Assembly (NCBI GenBank): GCA_020048255.1
Contig: JAIFMR010000212.1
Location: 1 to 16,418 of the forward strand
From: Rhodoferax sp.
GTDB taxonomy: Bacteria > Pseudomonadota > Gammaproteobacteria > Burkholderiales > Burkholderiaceae_C
Direction of reading: 5' to 3'
Length of the DNA stretch: 16,418 nt
In this document: positions 7,831 through 15,500 of the stretch, piece after piece
How the letters are laid out: the number at the start of each line of letters is the position of its first letter
Numbering within the stretch: position 1 is the first letter of the stretch
Notes under the pieces: generated by a model
Database searches by the model: none
Told to the model about the DNA's origin: nothing
The model's input: the letters and a program-made list of their open reading frames with translations, nothing else
Position numbers and translations under genes: made by a program

Positions 7831-8679
7831 TCAATCTCTTGGGGAACCCATGCGCACTTTAGCCTGCTTCATCCGCTGCAAGAGTTGTGCCGCCACAGCC
7901 ACTGCAATCACCGCGGGTTCTTTGCCGCTGATGCCGGCCAGGCCAATCGGGCAGGTGACTTGTGCCAATTCGGGCTCGGTCAAGCCCTGTTTTTGAAGGC
8001 GGCTACGAAAGCTGGCCCATTTGGTTTGGCTGCCAATCAGTCCGATAAAAGCCAGGTCACCCCTGGCACGCTGGCGCTGCAGGCAGGCGGCCACCACGTC
8101 AAGATCTTCGGCATGGCTGAAACTCATGACCAGTACATAAGCACCTGGCGACAGACCGGGCACCGCAGCGTGTACGGGTTGCGAGAGTTCACACACCACT
8201 TGCGTGGGCAGTGCCTGGGGGAAGATTTCGTCACGGCTGTCGATCCACTGCAAATGCAGCGGCAAAGTTGCCAACACATTGACCAGCGCGCACCCGACGT
8301 GGCCACCGCCAAACAACACCACCTGGGGCCAATCGGACGCCATCTCGGCCAAGCGCGGGGTCAGTTGCGGCACATCCTTGGCTTGCAGCGGCTCAAAACT
8401 CAGTGTCATTTCACCACCGCAGCACTGGCCCAACGCCGGCCCCAGCGCATAACGGCGCGCACTGCAGGCAACGCCGATGCCCTGTTGCAACAAGCGCCGC
8501 GCCTCTTGCGCAGCCTGCCACTCCAGATGCCCACCCCCGACCGTTCCGATCTGCCGGTCGGCAAACACCGCCATCCAGGCACCCGCCTCACGCGGCACCG
8601 AGCCCCGATGCGACTGCACCGTGACCAACACGGCGTTTTGCTCCGCCAATGCGCTGAGGAATTCTGTCGTCGCTGTCAC
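7831..8679 (-). CDS. xdhC: Xanthine dehydrogenase accessory protein XdhC
   Basis: A 282-residue XdhC-family protein. XdhC binds molybdenum cofactor, helps its sulfuration and delivers it to xanthine dehydrogenase in the cytoplasm. Visible signatures are RGSVPREAGAWM (25-36), GTVGGGHLEW (45-54), the cysteine pair in LGQCCGG (C86/C87), a Rossmann segment VVLFGGGHVGCALV (120-133), FIGLIGSQTKW and CPIGLAGISGKEPAVIA. The start is GTG at 8677-8679; an in-frame TAA lies four codons upstream, so no longer form is possible, and AAAGG sits unusually close (about 3 nt). The xdhA/xdhB structural genes are not beside it. Its pairing with puuD places both in urate formation and oxidation. Confidence 0.93.
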   Translation of the reverse strand: MTATTEFLSALAEQNAVLVTVQSHRGSVPREAGAWMAVFADRQIGTVGGGHLEWQAAQEARRLLQQGIGVACSARRYALGPALGQCCGGEMTLSFEPLQAKDVPQLTPRLAEMASDWPQVVLFGGGHVGCALVNVLATLPLHLQWIDSRDEIFPQALPTQVVCELSQPVHAAVPGLSPGAYVLVMSFSHAEDLDVVAACLQRQRARGDLAFIGLIGSQTKWASFRSRLQKQGLTEPELAQVTCPIGLAGISGKEPAVIAVAVAAQLLQRMKQAKVRMGSPRD

Positions 8680-8737
8680 AAACCTTTACTCAATTCAGTG
8701 AAATTTCGGCCAAAAGACGGCATTTTTGCGGCACATT

Positions 8738-8757
8738 ACAGGCTGAGCGCTGCCTGT
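8738..8757. promoter_or_regulatory. Inverted repeat in the xdhC/lipoprotein divergent gap
   Basis: The 129-bp space between xdhC and the lipoprotein gene contains ACAGGC (8738-8743) and GCCTGT (8752-8757) with an 8-nt centre holding the palindrome AGCGCT. It may be an operator serving either gene. No clear -35/-10 pair was found here. Confidence 0.25.
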
Positions 8758-8808
8758 TGGGCAACAGTCAAAACGAAATACTCCTTTTTTTGAGGTCAGA
8801 TAAACACC

Positions 8809-9283
8809 ATGCACCCTGCTCAAAATCACCGCACGCGTTTCATTACTTGGGCTTTGACCCTGACGGCCGCCGTCAGCGGTTTCTTGGCTGGATGCACCTC
8901 CACGCCCCTGCCACCACCACGCGCGCCAGCTCCTGTGCCGGTACCGCAGGCACCCGTTCCGATGGTGGTGATTCCCGCACCGATAGAGACGCTCGGGCTG
9001 GTGTCGCAGGCGCGCACGCCGCGTGACTACCGGCACGATGCGGCCAGCCACCTCTATGGCAAAAATTCCGACCGCATCTATCGCGGAAAGATGCCCCCGC
9101 TGCTGTATGCCGTTGGCGTGCTGCAGGTGGAAGTGGACGCCAAAGGCCGGGTCACCAGCACCAGCTGGATGCGCGCACCCAAACACGCGCCTGAAGTCAT
9201 GGCCGATATTGAACACCGACACCTGGTTGTGGCACAAAAGCGGAACTTTCCAGCTCGACACCTTGACAGAAGGTCAAATGTAA
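8809..9283 (+). pseudogene. Proline-rich lipoprotein gene with internal deletion and frameshift
   Basis: The reading frame from 8809 gives a lipoprotein: signal peptide with lipobox LAGC (lipid Cys C29), a Pro/Ala/Val-rich spacer (33-58), then HLYGKNSDRIYRGKMPPLLYAVGVLQVEVDAKGRVTS, a TonB-C-like fold opening, up to EVMADIE (E135, 9211-9213). From 9215 the expected C-terminus, TDTWLWHKSGTFQLDTLTEGQM, continues in the +1 frame to the TAA at 9281-9283. The segment that I expect between these parts, roughly 20-25 residues, is absent, so the break looks like a deletion rather than one misread base. Unbroken, the original frame instead runs to 9321 with a tail unlike the family. The ribosome site (GAGGT, 12 nt away) is weak. 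The family function is unknown; a truncated product could still be made. Confidence 0.65.
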
Positions 9284-9290
9284 AACCTTG

Positions 9291-9317
9291 CGGGGCTGCC
9301 CCACCTCAGGAGCCCCG
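9291..9317. terminator. Hairpin between lipoprotein gene and hiuH, possibly bidirectional
   Basis: CGGGGCT (9291-9297) and AGCCCCG (9311-9317) form a perfect 7-bp stem with a 13-nt loop. On the minus strand it is followed by a short TTTT stretch and the hiuH stop lies in the loop; on the plus strand it follows the ancestral lipoprotein stop at 9283 by 7 nt but lacks a T run. It likely ends transcription of hiuH and perhaps of the lipoprotein gene. Confidence 0.5.
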
Positions 9318-9659
9318 ATAAGTTGAATAGCTCCACGGGCTCACCAGCAGCGGCACATGGTAGTGCTGCCTGGGGTCTGCCACACCAAAGTCCAGACTGA
9401 CCTGATTCAGAAAATTAGGCTCCGGTAGGACTACGCCACGCGCCCTGAAATACGCCGCCACCTCAAACACCAAGCGATAAGTTCCGCGCTGCAAGCTGCT
9501 GGCATCCAGCAGCAAACCGTCCGGGTTGCGCCCATCCTGGTTCAGCACCAGTTGCTTGATACAGCGTGGCTCAGACCCGTCTGTGGCAAACAGCGCCACA
9601 GCCATACCCGCAGCTGGCGTGCCATGCATGGTGTCCAACACGTGTGTACTCAATCCCAT
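9306..9659 (-). CDS. hiuH: 5-hydroxyisourate hydrolase (transthyretin-like)
   Basis: A 117-residue transthyretin-related protein. It hydrolyses 5-hydroxyisourate, the PuuD product, to OHCU. Family marks are LSTHVLDT at the N-terminus (H6), R44 in QDGRNPDG, the HYHVPLL strand (H101) and the diagnostic C-terminal YRGS (114-117). Length is normal for bacterial forms. The start at 9657-9659 (MGLSTHVLD) is chosen over an ATG 16 codons upstream because GGAGG sits 8 nt before it and family members begin here. It diverges from the malic enzyme gene. The cysteine-containing upstream extension has no family counterpart. A 24-bp dyad lies about 32 nt upstream of the ATG. OHCU decarboxylase, the next enzyme, is not in the window. 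Confidence 0.95.
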   Translation of the reverse strand: MGLSTHVLDTMHGTPAAGMAVALFATDGSEPRCIKQLVLNQDGRNPDGLLLDASSLQRGTYRLVFEVAAYFRARGVVLPEPNFLNQVSLDFGVADPRQHYHVPLLVSPWSYSTYRGS

Positions 9660-9691
9660 CGTCGTGTCCTCCAAATTGCAGCAAGTGTATT

Positions 9692-9715
9692 CACGATGAA
9701 GTTGCAACTATCGTG
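9692..9715. promoter_or_regulatory. Long imperfect palindrome upstream of hiuH
   Basis: CACGAT (9692-9697) and ATCGTG (9710-9715) flank the perfect 10-bp palindrome AGTTGCAACT (9700-9709), with two unmatched bases on the left. The whole element sits in the 136-bp hiuH/maeB divergent space, close to the hiuH start, and suits a dimeric regulator controlling hiuH. Neither promoter could be placed with confidence. Confidence 0.45.
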
Positions 9716-9795
9716 CCCGCACCACTGGCTGTTCAGAAATAATGGTTTTACAGCAGGAGTAAAGTAGGGTCCATTACGTTCAAACAGGAGACACC

Positions 9796-12099
9796 ATGGC
9801 CGACAAACTTTCACCAGCCGAACAAGACTTGCGCGACGCAGCCAGCGAGTACCACCGCCTGCCCACACGCGGCAAAATTTCGGTTAACGCCACAAAGCCG
9901 CTGCACAACCAGCGTGACTTGTCATTGGCCTATTCACCTGGCGTTGCCTACCCCTGCTTGGAGATTCAGGCCAACCCGGCCATGGCACACGAATACACCA
10001 GCCGCGGCAACCTGGTGGCAGTGATCACCAACGGCACAGCGGTCTTGGGTCTGGGGGACATCGGCCCACTGGCGGGCAAACCGGTGATGGAAGGCAAGGG
10101 TTGCCTGTTCAAGAAGTTTGCCGGCATTGATGTGTTTGACATTGAGCTGGCCGAGCGCGACCCCGACAAGCTCATCGAGATCATTGCCGCCATGGAGCCC
10201 ACCCTGGGCGGCATCAACCTGGAAGACATCAAGGCACCGGAGTGTTTTTACATTGAGCAAAAGCTCAGCGAGCGCATGGGTATTCCGGTGTTTCATGATG
10301 ACCAACACGGCACGGCCATCATCAGCAGTGCAGCCTTGCTCAACGGTTTGGAACTGGTGGGTAAAAACATTGCCGATGTCAAAGTGTCAGTTTCTGGCGC
10401 TGGCGCTGCAGCCATTGCCTGCCTGAACGTGATGGTCGGCCTAGGCGTGCAAGTCAAAAACGTGTTCATGTGCGACTCCAAGGGCGTGGTCTACCAGGGT
10501 CGCCCAGGGGGCTATGACGAATCCAAAGCTCGTTTTGCCCAAGACACTTCCATGCGCACCTTGGCTGATGCAGTCGACGGTTCCGATGTCTTTTTGGGCT
10601 GCTCCGCCGCCGGCGTGCTCACCGCAGACATGGTCAAAACCATGGCCCCCAAGCCCATCATTTTGGCGCTTGCCAACCCCGAACCCGAAATTCGCCCTGA
10701 GCTGGCCAAAGCCGCTCGACCGGACTGCATCATTGCCACGGGCCGCTCGGACTACCCGAACCAGGTCAACAACGTGCTGTGTTTCCCGTATATCTTCCGA
10801 GGGGCACTGGATTGCGGCGCAACCAAGATCACCGACGAGATGAAGCTGGCCTGCGTGCGCCAGATTGCCGACCTGGCCAAGGCCGACATCAGCGAAGAAG
10901 TGGCCAGCGCCTACGCCGGACAAGACTTGGCTTTTGGCCCCGAATTCATCATTCCCAAGCCGTTTGATTCACGCCTGATTTTGCGCATTGCCCCGGCGGT
11001 GGCGGCTGCGGCAGAGCATTCCGGTGTGGCCACGCGCCCCATCAAGGACATGGATGCCTACCGCCGTGAGTTGTCGCGCTTTGTGTATTCCACCGGGCTG
11101 CTGATGGAGCCGGTGTTCAATGCCGCCCGCAACGCACCCGCCAGCGCCAAGCGTGTCGCCTACGCGGAAGGTGAAGACGAGCGCGTGCTGCGCGCCGCCC
11201 AGGTGGTGATTGAAGGCGGCTTGGCTCGACCCATTCTGATCGGCCGCCCGGCGGTGATTGAAGCGCGCATTGCCAAGGCTGGATTGCGCCTGCAACTCGG
11301 CCGCGATGTGGACTGCGTCAACCCCGAAGAAGACCCCCGCTTTCGCCAGTATTGGGAAACCTACCACCAGCTGCAAGGGCGCAACGGTGTCAGCCCGGAG
11401 GCCGCCAAGGCGGCTGTGCGCCGAAGCACCACCACCATTGCAGCGTTGATGGTCAAGCTGGGTGATGCCGATGCCATGCTGTGTGGTTTGCATGGCCGCT
11501 TTGATGTTCACCTGGACCATGTGCGTGATGTGCTTGGCCGCAAGCCGGGTGTGGAGACCTTTGCCACCCTGAACGCGCTGATGCTGGAACACCACTCGAT
11601 CTTTGTGGCAGACACCTACGTCAATGACGACCCCACAGCGCAACAACTGGCCAGCATTGCCCAAATGGCCGCAGCAGAGGTACGGCGCTTTGGTGTTCCT
11701 GCCAAGGTGGCGTTCTTGTCACACTCCAATTTTGGTTCGTCGCAGCGGCCCTCGGCCCGCAAAATGCGCCTGGCCACCGAGTTGTTCAAGGCGGCCTGCC
11801 CGGAGATTGAATGTGATGGCGAGATGCAAGGCGATGCGGCCTTGTCAGAAGAAATTCGCCAGCACACGCTGGTCGGCAGCACCCTGACCGATAAGGCCAA
11901 CATTCTGATTTGCCCGAACCTGGACTCTGCCAACATCCTGTTCAACGTGCTCAAAATGACGGGCGGCAATGGCGTGACAGTCGGTCCGATCTTGCTGGGT
12001 GCAGCGGGCACTGCGCATGTGCTTAACCCATCTTCCACAGTACGTCGTGTGGTCAACATGACCGCATTGGCGGTGGCTGACGTGAGCGCGCTTCGCTGA
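9796..12099 (+). CDS. maeB: NADP-dependent malic enzyme with C-terminal phosphotransacetylase-like domain
   Basis: A 767-residue, full-length MaeB-type enzyme that decarboxylates malate to pyruvate with reduction of NADP in the cytoplasm. The malic domain shows SLAYSPGVA (Y46), NGTAVLGLGDIGPLAGKPVM, EGKGCLFKKFAGID (K101, K106-K107), NLEDIKAPECF (E143/D144) and FHDDQHGTAI (D168/D169). The nucleotide-binding domain has VSGAGAAAIAC (199-209). From about residue 430 a PTA-like domain follows (YAEGEDERVLRAAQ, LSHSNFGSS, CDGEMQGDAAL, GILLGAA-type strand, NPSSTVRRVVNM); in this family it is regulatory, responding to acetyl-CoA, rather than an active acetyltransferase. AGGAG at 9786-9790 precedes the ATG by 5 nt. 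NADP preference is from the family. It may supply NADPH or pyruvate generally, without a specific link to the purine genes. Confidence 0.95.
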   Translation: MADKLSPAEQDLRDAASEYHRLPTRGKISVNATKPLHNQRDLSLAYSPGVAYPCLEIQANPAMAHEYTSRGNLVAVITNGTAVLGLGDIGPLAGKPVMEGKGCLFKKFAGIDVFDIELAERDPDKLIEIIAAMEPTLGGINLEDIKAPECFYIEQKLSERMGIPVFHDDQHGTAIISSAALLNGLELVGKNIADVKVSVSGAGAAAIACLNVMVGLGVQVKNVFMCDSKGVVYQGRPGGYDESKARFAQDTSMRTLADAVDGSDVFLGCSAAGVLTADMVKTMAPKPIILALANPEPEIRPELAKAARPDCIIATGRSDYPNQVNNVLCFPYIFRGALDCGATKITDEMKLACVRQIADLAKADISEEVASAYAGQDLAFGPEFIIPKPFDSRLILRIAPAVAAAAEHSGVATRPIKDMDAYRRELSRFVYSTGLLMEPVFNAARNAPASAKRVAYAEGEDERVLRAAQVVIEGGLARPILIGRPAVIEARIAKAGLRLQLGRDVDCVNPEEDPRFRQYWETYHQLQGRNGVSPEAAKAAVRRSTTTIAALMVKLGDADAMLCGLHGRFDVHLDHVRDVLGRKPGVETFATLNALMLEHHSIFVADTYVNDDPTAQQLASIAQMAAAEVRRFGVPAKVAFLSHSNFGSSQRPSARKMRLATELFKAACPEIECDGEMQGDAALSEEIRQHTLVGSTLTDKANILICPNLDSANILFNVLKMTGGNGVTVGPILLGAAGTAHVLNPSSTVRRVVNMTALAVADVSALR

Positions 12100-12112
12100 C
12101 ACGTTCCTCACG

Positions 12113-12136
12113 GCCTGAGCCTGCGGGCTGTCAGGC
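12113..12136. terminator. Hairpin between convergent maeB and racemase-family gene
   Basis: GCCTGA (12113-12118) pairs with TCAGGC (12131-12136), and an inner AGCC/GGCT can extend the stem. It lies in the 63-nt gap between two convergent stops, where a shared terminator is expected, but no T run follows on either strand, so strength is uncertain. Confidence 0.4.
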
Positions 12137-12162
12137 CCTGAAGTAAGGTGGCAGAAAAGAAG

Positions 12163-12897
12163 TTAAAGGCCCAATTGACTCATCTCTGACGACAGTTTCA
12201 CCCACGGAACATCAAAGCCAGGGGTGCGTCTTTGCAATGGCAAGGGGTGGGTACGCAATGCCCAGTGCGTGCCCGCCGTCACACTGTCAATGACGGGCAC
12301 GTTGACGTAGGGCTGAACCATGGCGGCCATGCCAGCCAATCCAGCCCCCCCCAAAATCACGGTTTGCACGCCCATTTGCCGCACGGCGTCCACGCAAGCC
12401 TGTGTCAATAACTGGCGTGCGGCCACGGGATCTGCCGCAAGCTGTGCGCCCGTCGGCGCCACCGTGTGAATACCCGCCAAGGCGGGAGCGTGTCCCAAGG
12501 ACTGGGCCAGCCTTTGCAAAATGGGCGCCCAGCGCTCACCCCCGGTGACGATGGCGAAACGACCATGCCGTGCCGCCTCAATGAAAGCCGCTTCGGCCAA
12601 ACCCGTGACAGGCACCGGGCTGCTTTCACGCAGTGCCATCAGTCCAGGGTCGCCAAAGCAGCCAATCAACACTGAATCAGGTGGACTTGCAGCTTGTGAC
12701 AATGCCAGCGCCCAGGCATCCAGCGTGGCGTGGCCGGCTACCGCGTAACTGGCCTCATCTGAAATGTAGGGTGCCCCAAACCGCGCCGTCACCGACGTGA
12801 CGGTGATGTGGGAGCCAGTGGCCGCCTGAACATGATCTTGCAGCAGTTTTGTGACACTGATCGATGTGTTGGGGTTGATGACCAAGAGCTGGCGCAT
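12163..12897 (-). CDS. Asp/Glu/hydantoin racemase family protein, second catalytic Cys replaced
   Basis: A 244-residue member of the Asp/Glu/hydantoin racemase superfamily, which includes allantoin racemase (HpxA) and hydantoin racemase (HyuA/HyuE). The family opening LLVINPNTS is at 4-12, the first catalytic cysteine C80 in VLIGCFGDPGL, a phosphate/carboxylate-binding type segment VTGLAEAAF, RFAIVTGG and the C-terminal PVIDSVTAG. The second cysteine normally found in an LGCAGM-type motif is G184 here (VILGGAGLAGM). A two-base racemase mechanism is therefore doubtful; a one-cysteine reaction such as isomerisation or decarboxylation is conceivable. It begins 6 nt after the regulator stop with no clear ribosome site, so translation is probably coupled. 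Ureide or hydantoin substrate is inference from context. Confidence 0.8.
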   Translation of the reverse strand: MRQLLVINPNTSISVTKLLQDHVQAATGSHITVTSVTARFGAPYISDEASYAVAGHATLDAWALALSQAASPPDSVLIGCFGDPGLMALRESSPVPVTGLAEAAFIEAARHGRFAIVTGGERWAPILQRLAQSLGHAPALAGIHTVAPTGAQLAADPVAARQLLTQACVDAVRQMGVQTVILGGAGLAGMAAMVQPYVNVPVIDSVTAGTHWALRTHPLPLQRRTPGFDVPWVKLSSEMSQLGL

Positions 12898-12903
12898 GGT
12901 TGT

Positions 12904-13617
12904 TCAGGCTACAGCGCCAAAGAGTTCATTCAGATCAGGCGCCACTTCCTCTGACAGATTGAACTGCAACTGGGACTCCAACCTGCTCAAGTGATCGCGC
13001 ATGAGCTGGGCTGCCTCACGCGGGTCACGCAGGCGGATCGCATCCAGCAAAGCGCGATGCTCACGACATCCGCAGGACGTGGCATCCTCTCTCTCGAATC
13101 CATGGGCCGTGCTGTAGGTCATCAGAATCAGCGAGGTGCGCGAGGTCATCTCGCGCAGAATTCGCGCCAGCGTCTGGTGGTTAGCCACCTCGGCAATCAG
13201 TGAATGAAATTCTCCCGATAGACGAATGGCACGGCGCATGTCACCGGCTTGGCGCGCCGCTTCCTCATCATCAATGCACGCTTTGAGCCGTTGCATGTCT
13301 GCGTCTCTGGCTTGGGTGATGAACAACTCGACCAGTGAAGGCTCAATCAGCCGGCGTACCTGAAACACTTCACGCGCCTCTTGTTCAGTCGGTTGAGCAA
13401 TGGTGGCACCGCGGTTGGGCGTGAGCGTGACCACCTGCTCGTTGGCCAGACGCACCAGCACCGGGCGAATACGTGTGCGGGACACACCGAACGCCGAGGC
13501 CAGCTTGTCTTCAACCAGTTTGGTGCCTGGCGGCAGCTTGTGGTCCAGAATGGCCGAAATCACCCGCTCGTACATGTCCGCATCCGTCAGCGGCGGTGCC
13601 ACTGTTGTCTCACTCAT
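12904..13617 (-). CDS. GntR-family transcriptional regulator, FadR/FCD subgroup
   Basis: A 237-residue DNA-binding regulator. The winged helix-turn-helix spans about 13-75, with LVEDKLASAFGVSRTRIRPVLVRLANEQVV and the wing NRGATIAQP. The effector domain is FCD type; H138 (EFHSLIAEVANH), H187 (REHRALLDAI) and H209 (RDHLSRLE) fit the family's metal-ligand pattern, implying a metal-assisted carboxylate-type ligand. The ATG overlaps the stop of the upstream permease by 4 nt, and the racemase-family gene follows after 6 nt, so it is embedded in the operon it probably controls. The effector is likely a substrate or product of this transporter/enzyme pair; its identity is unknown. Confidence 0.9.
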   Translation of the reverse strand: MSETTVAPPLTDADMYERVISAILDHKLPPGTKLVEDKLASAFGVSRTRIRPVLVRLANEQVVTLTPNRGATIAQPTEQEAREVFQVRRLIEPSLVELFITQARDADMQRLKACIDDEEAARQAGDMRRAIRLSGEFHSLIAEVANHQTLARILREMTSRTSLILMTYSTAHGFEREDATSCGCREHRALLDAIRLRDPREAAQLMRDHLSRLESQLQFNLSEEVAPDLNELFGAVA

Positions 13618-14498
13618 GCTTGTCCTTGTTGTTGTCTTTTGCCCAGCCAGCGGGCCAGGCCGATGGCCAATGCCATCACGCCCAATGATATGACCGTAGT
13701 GACCGTACCCAAGGCATAAATCGACGGTGTGGTCACGGTGGTGGTCAAGCCCTGCAGTTCAAGTGGCAAGGTGTTGACATCACCAATCGCCTGCGAGGTG
13801 CGGGCAATTTCGTCCCAGCTCAGGGTAAAGCCAAACATGCCAATCCCCACCACCGAGGGGGCAATCAACGGCAACACCACGTGCCTGAAGCCCTGCCAGG
13901 GCGTGGCCCCCAGATCACGCGCAGCTTCTTCATAGGCCGGGTTAAAGCGGTTGAACACCGCAAACATGATCAACAAGCCAAACGGCAGGGTCCAGGTCAG
14001 GTGCGCTCCAAGAGCTGAGGTAAAGAGACCCAGCGAGGAGCCATATTCTTCCAGCGTGCTGGTCATGCCCAGAGCTTCTAGCGCCCATTTGATCCCGTTG
14101 TCAATCAAACGAAACTCCAGTCCGATTCCCAGCGACACAATGATCGACGGCATGATCAGACTGGCCACCACCACAAAAAACAAGGCATTTCCACCGGCCA
14201 ACTTCTTGCGAAACGCCAGCCCCGCCAGCACCGAAAACAACACGGTGAACAGCATCACTGCCAGCCCCAGACCCATCGAGCGCTTGAGCGCCGCGCCAAT
14301 GTCCACCACGCCCAGTCCCTCAGCCAGCTTGCCAAACCAGTGCAGCGACAGTCCCCGCAGCGGGAACGTCAGCCCACCCTCTGGCCCTTGAAAGCTCAGC
14401 ACCACAATGACCAGCATCGGGCCATACAAAAACAGCACAAAGGCGGTAAAAAATAGCGCCAGCAACCAGAAGCCAGCGGTGCGCTTGTCGTTGTTCAT
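13614..14498 (-). CDS. ABC transporter inner-membrane permease, PotC-like
   Basis: A 294-residue permease of the spermidine/putrescine (PotBC) type. An N-terminal helix (FWLLALFFTAFVLFLYGPMLVIVVLSF) is followed by about five more hydrophobic segments, and the ATPase-docking EAA loop reads YEEAARDLGATPWQGFRHVVLPLIAPS (split here from the helix after it). The start at 14496-14498 (MNNDKRT) has AAGGAG about 8 nt upstream, inside the end of the preceding permease gene; an ATG further upstream (14759) would add an Arg/His-rich extension that is the other frame of that gene. It is 2 nt downstream of the PotB-like gene and overlaps the regulator by 4 nt. The substrate need not be a polyamine. Confidence 0.9.
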   Translation of the reverse strand: MNNDKRTAGFWLLALFFTAFVLFLYGPMLVIVVLSFQGPEGGLTFPLRGLSLHWFGKLAEGLGVVDIGAALKRSMGLGLAVMLFTVLFSVLAGLAFRKKLAGGNALFFVVVASLIMPSIIVSLGIGLEFRLIDNGIKWALEALGMTSTLEEYGSSLGLFTSALGAHLTWTLPFGLLIMFAVFNRFNPAYEEAARDLGATPWQGFRHVVLPLIAPSVVGIGMFGFTLSWDEIARTSQAIGDVNTLPLELQGLTTTVTTPSIYALGTVTTVISLGVMALAIGLARWLGKRQQQGQA

Positions 14499-14500
14499 GG

Positions 14501-15415
14501 TCAAAGCTCCTTGCGGATATCGACGAGCCGGGTCAGCGCCCAGATGATCATCAGCACGATGCTCAGCAAGATCACTGCGTTGGCCGCTGCCAGTGGAAAC
14601 TGCAAATAAGACGTTTGCACCTGGATGATCTTGCCCACCGAGGCGATTTGTTGGCCACCCATCACACCGATCGTGACAAAGTCGCCCATGACGATGGTGA
14701 TGACAAAAATCGAACCAATGATGATGCCGGTGCGTGAGAGCGGCATGATCACGTTCCACAACGTTTGCCAGGCGCTGGCGCCGCTGTCGTTGGCAGCTTC
14801 GATCAGGCTGCGGTCGATGCGCATCATGGAGTTAAAAATCGGCACGATCATGAACATGGTGTACAGGTGCACAAAGGCCAGCACCACCGAAAAGTCCGAG
14901 AACAACAGCCACTCAATCGGTGTGTCAATCAGGCCGGCACCGATCAGGCTCTGGTTCACCAACCCGTTGCGCCCGAGCAGCGGCACCCAGGAGATCATGC
15001 GAATCACATTGCTGGTCCAAAACGGAATGGTGCACAAGACAAACAGCAAGGTCTGCATGCCACTGGATCGCACATAAAACGCCAGAAAGTAAGACACGGT
15101 GAAACCGATCACCAGCGTGATCAGCCAAACCAAAAAACTGAACTTGAAGGTGGACAAATAGGTCTTGAAAGTGACACACATCTCGTCCGTATTGCTGCAG
15201 CCTTCAAAAATGGCCAGGTAATGTTTGAAGGTGAAATCGGGCAGCAGTTCGTATTCATTGAAGTCCCAGAAACTGACCATCAGGATCAGTCCCAGGGGAA
15301 TCAGAAAAAACAGCACAAAGACCAGCGTGAGCGGGGTTGCCTGCCACCAGGCCGCCAGGCTGCGGCCTGGGGCGCGAATCGCGGCGGGAAGTGACAGGCT
15401 GGCGCTGGTGTTCAT
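14501..15415 (-). CDS. ABC transporter inner-membrane permease, PotB-like
   Basis: A 304-residue permease. The first helix (TPLTLVFVLFFLIPLGLILMVSFW) is followed by a periplasmic loop containing EGCSNTDEMCVTF with two cysteines, then five further membrane segments. The EAA loop is IEAANDSGASAWQTLWNVIMPLSRTG. It pairs with the PotC-like permease 2 nt downstream to form the heterodimeric channel of a polyamine-type importer. No strong ribosome site precedes the ATG at 15413-15415. It is separated from the solute-binding gene by 176 nt containing a structured repeat. The transporter ATPase gene is not in the window and may lie past the right edge. Confidence 0.9.
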   Translation of the reverse strand: MNTSASLSLPAAIRAPGRSLAAWWQATPLTLVFVLFFLIPLGLILMVSFWDFNEYELLPDFTFKHYLAIFEGCSNTDEMCVTFKTYLSTFKFSFLVWLITLVIGFTVSYFLAFYVRSSGMQTLLFVLCTIPFWTSNVIRMISWVPLLGRNGLVNQSLIGAGLIDTPIEWLLFSDFSVVLAFVHLYTMFMIVPIFNSMMRIDRSLIEAANDSGASAWQTLWNVIMPLSRTGIIIGSIFVITIVMGDFVTIGVMGGQQIASVGKIIQVQTSYLQFPLAAANAVILLSIVLMIIWALTRLVDIRKEL

Positions 15416-15500
15416 GATTAGGTTTTATGGGTTAGACCATTGACTCAAGAGACGTTGCAAAAGATGACATCGCTGAAGCTTGCGGCGCACCCAAGCCAGA

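Noticed and set aside
6868..8793. A 641-codon open frame on the plus strand
   Set aside because: It is antisense to puuD and xdhC, both strongly supported. Its translation is His/Gln-rich with no recognisable domain, as expected for the complement of GC-rich coding DNA.
8695..9261. A 188-codon minus-strand open frame over the lipoprotein region
   Set aside because: It is antisense to the lipoprotein reading frame, has no recognisable motif and spans the divergent promoter region.
9660..9707. A 16-residue extension of HiuH
   Set aside because: Family members begin at MxLSTHVLD, and GGAGG lies 8 nt before that ATG. The extension also covers the dyad element.
13614..14759. A longer 381-residue form of the PotC-like permease
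   Set aside because: The extra N-terminus is Arg/His-rich and is the shifted frame of the upstream permease. The ATG at 14498 has a good ribosome site and a normal first membrane helix.
14765..15394. A 209-codon plus-strand open frame opposite the PotB-like permease
   Set aside because: Its His/Gln-rich composition is typical of the complement of membrane-protein codons and it has no family resemblance.
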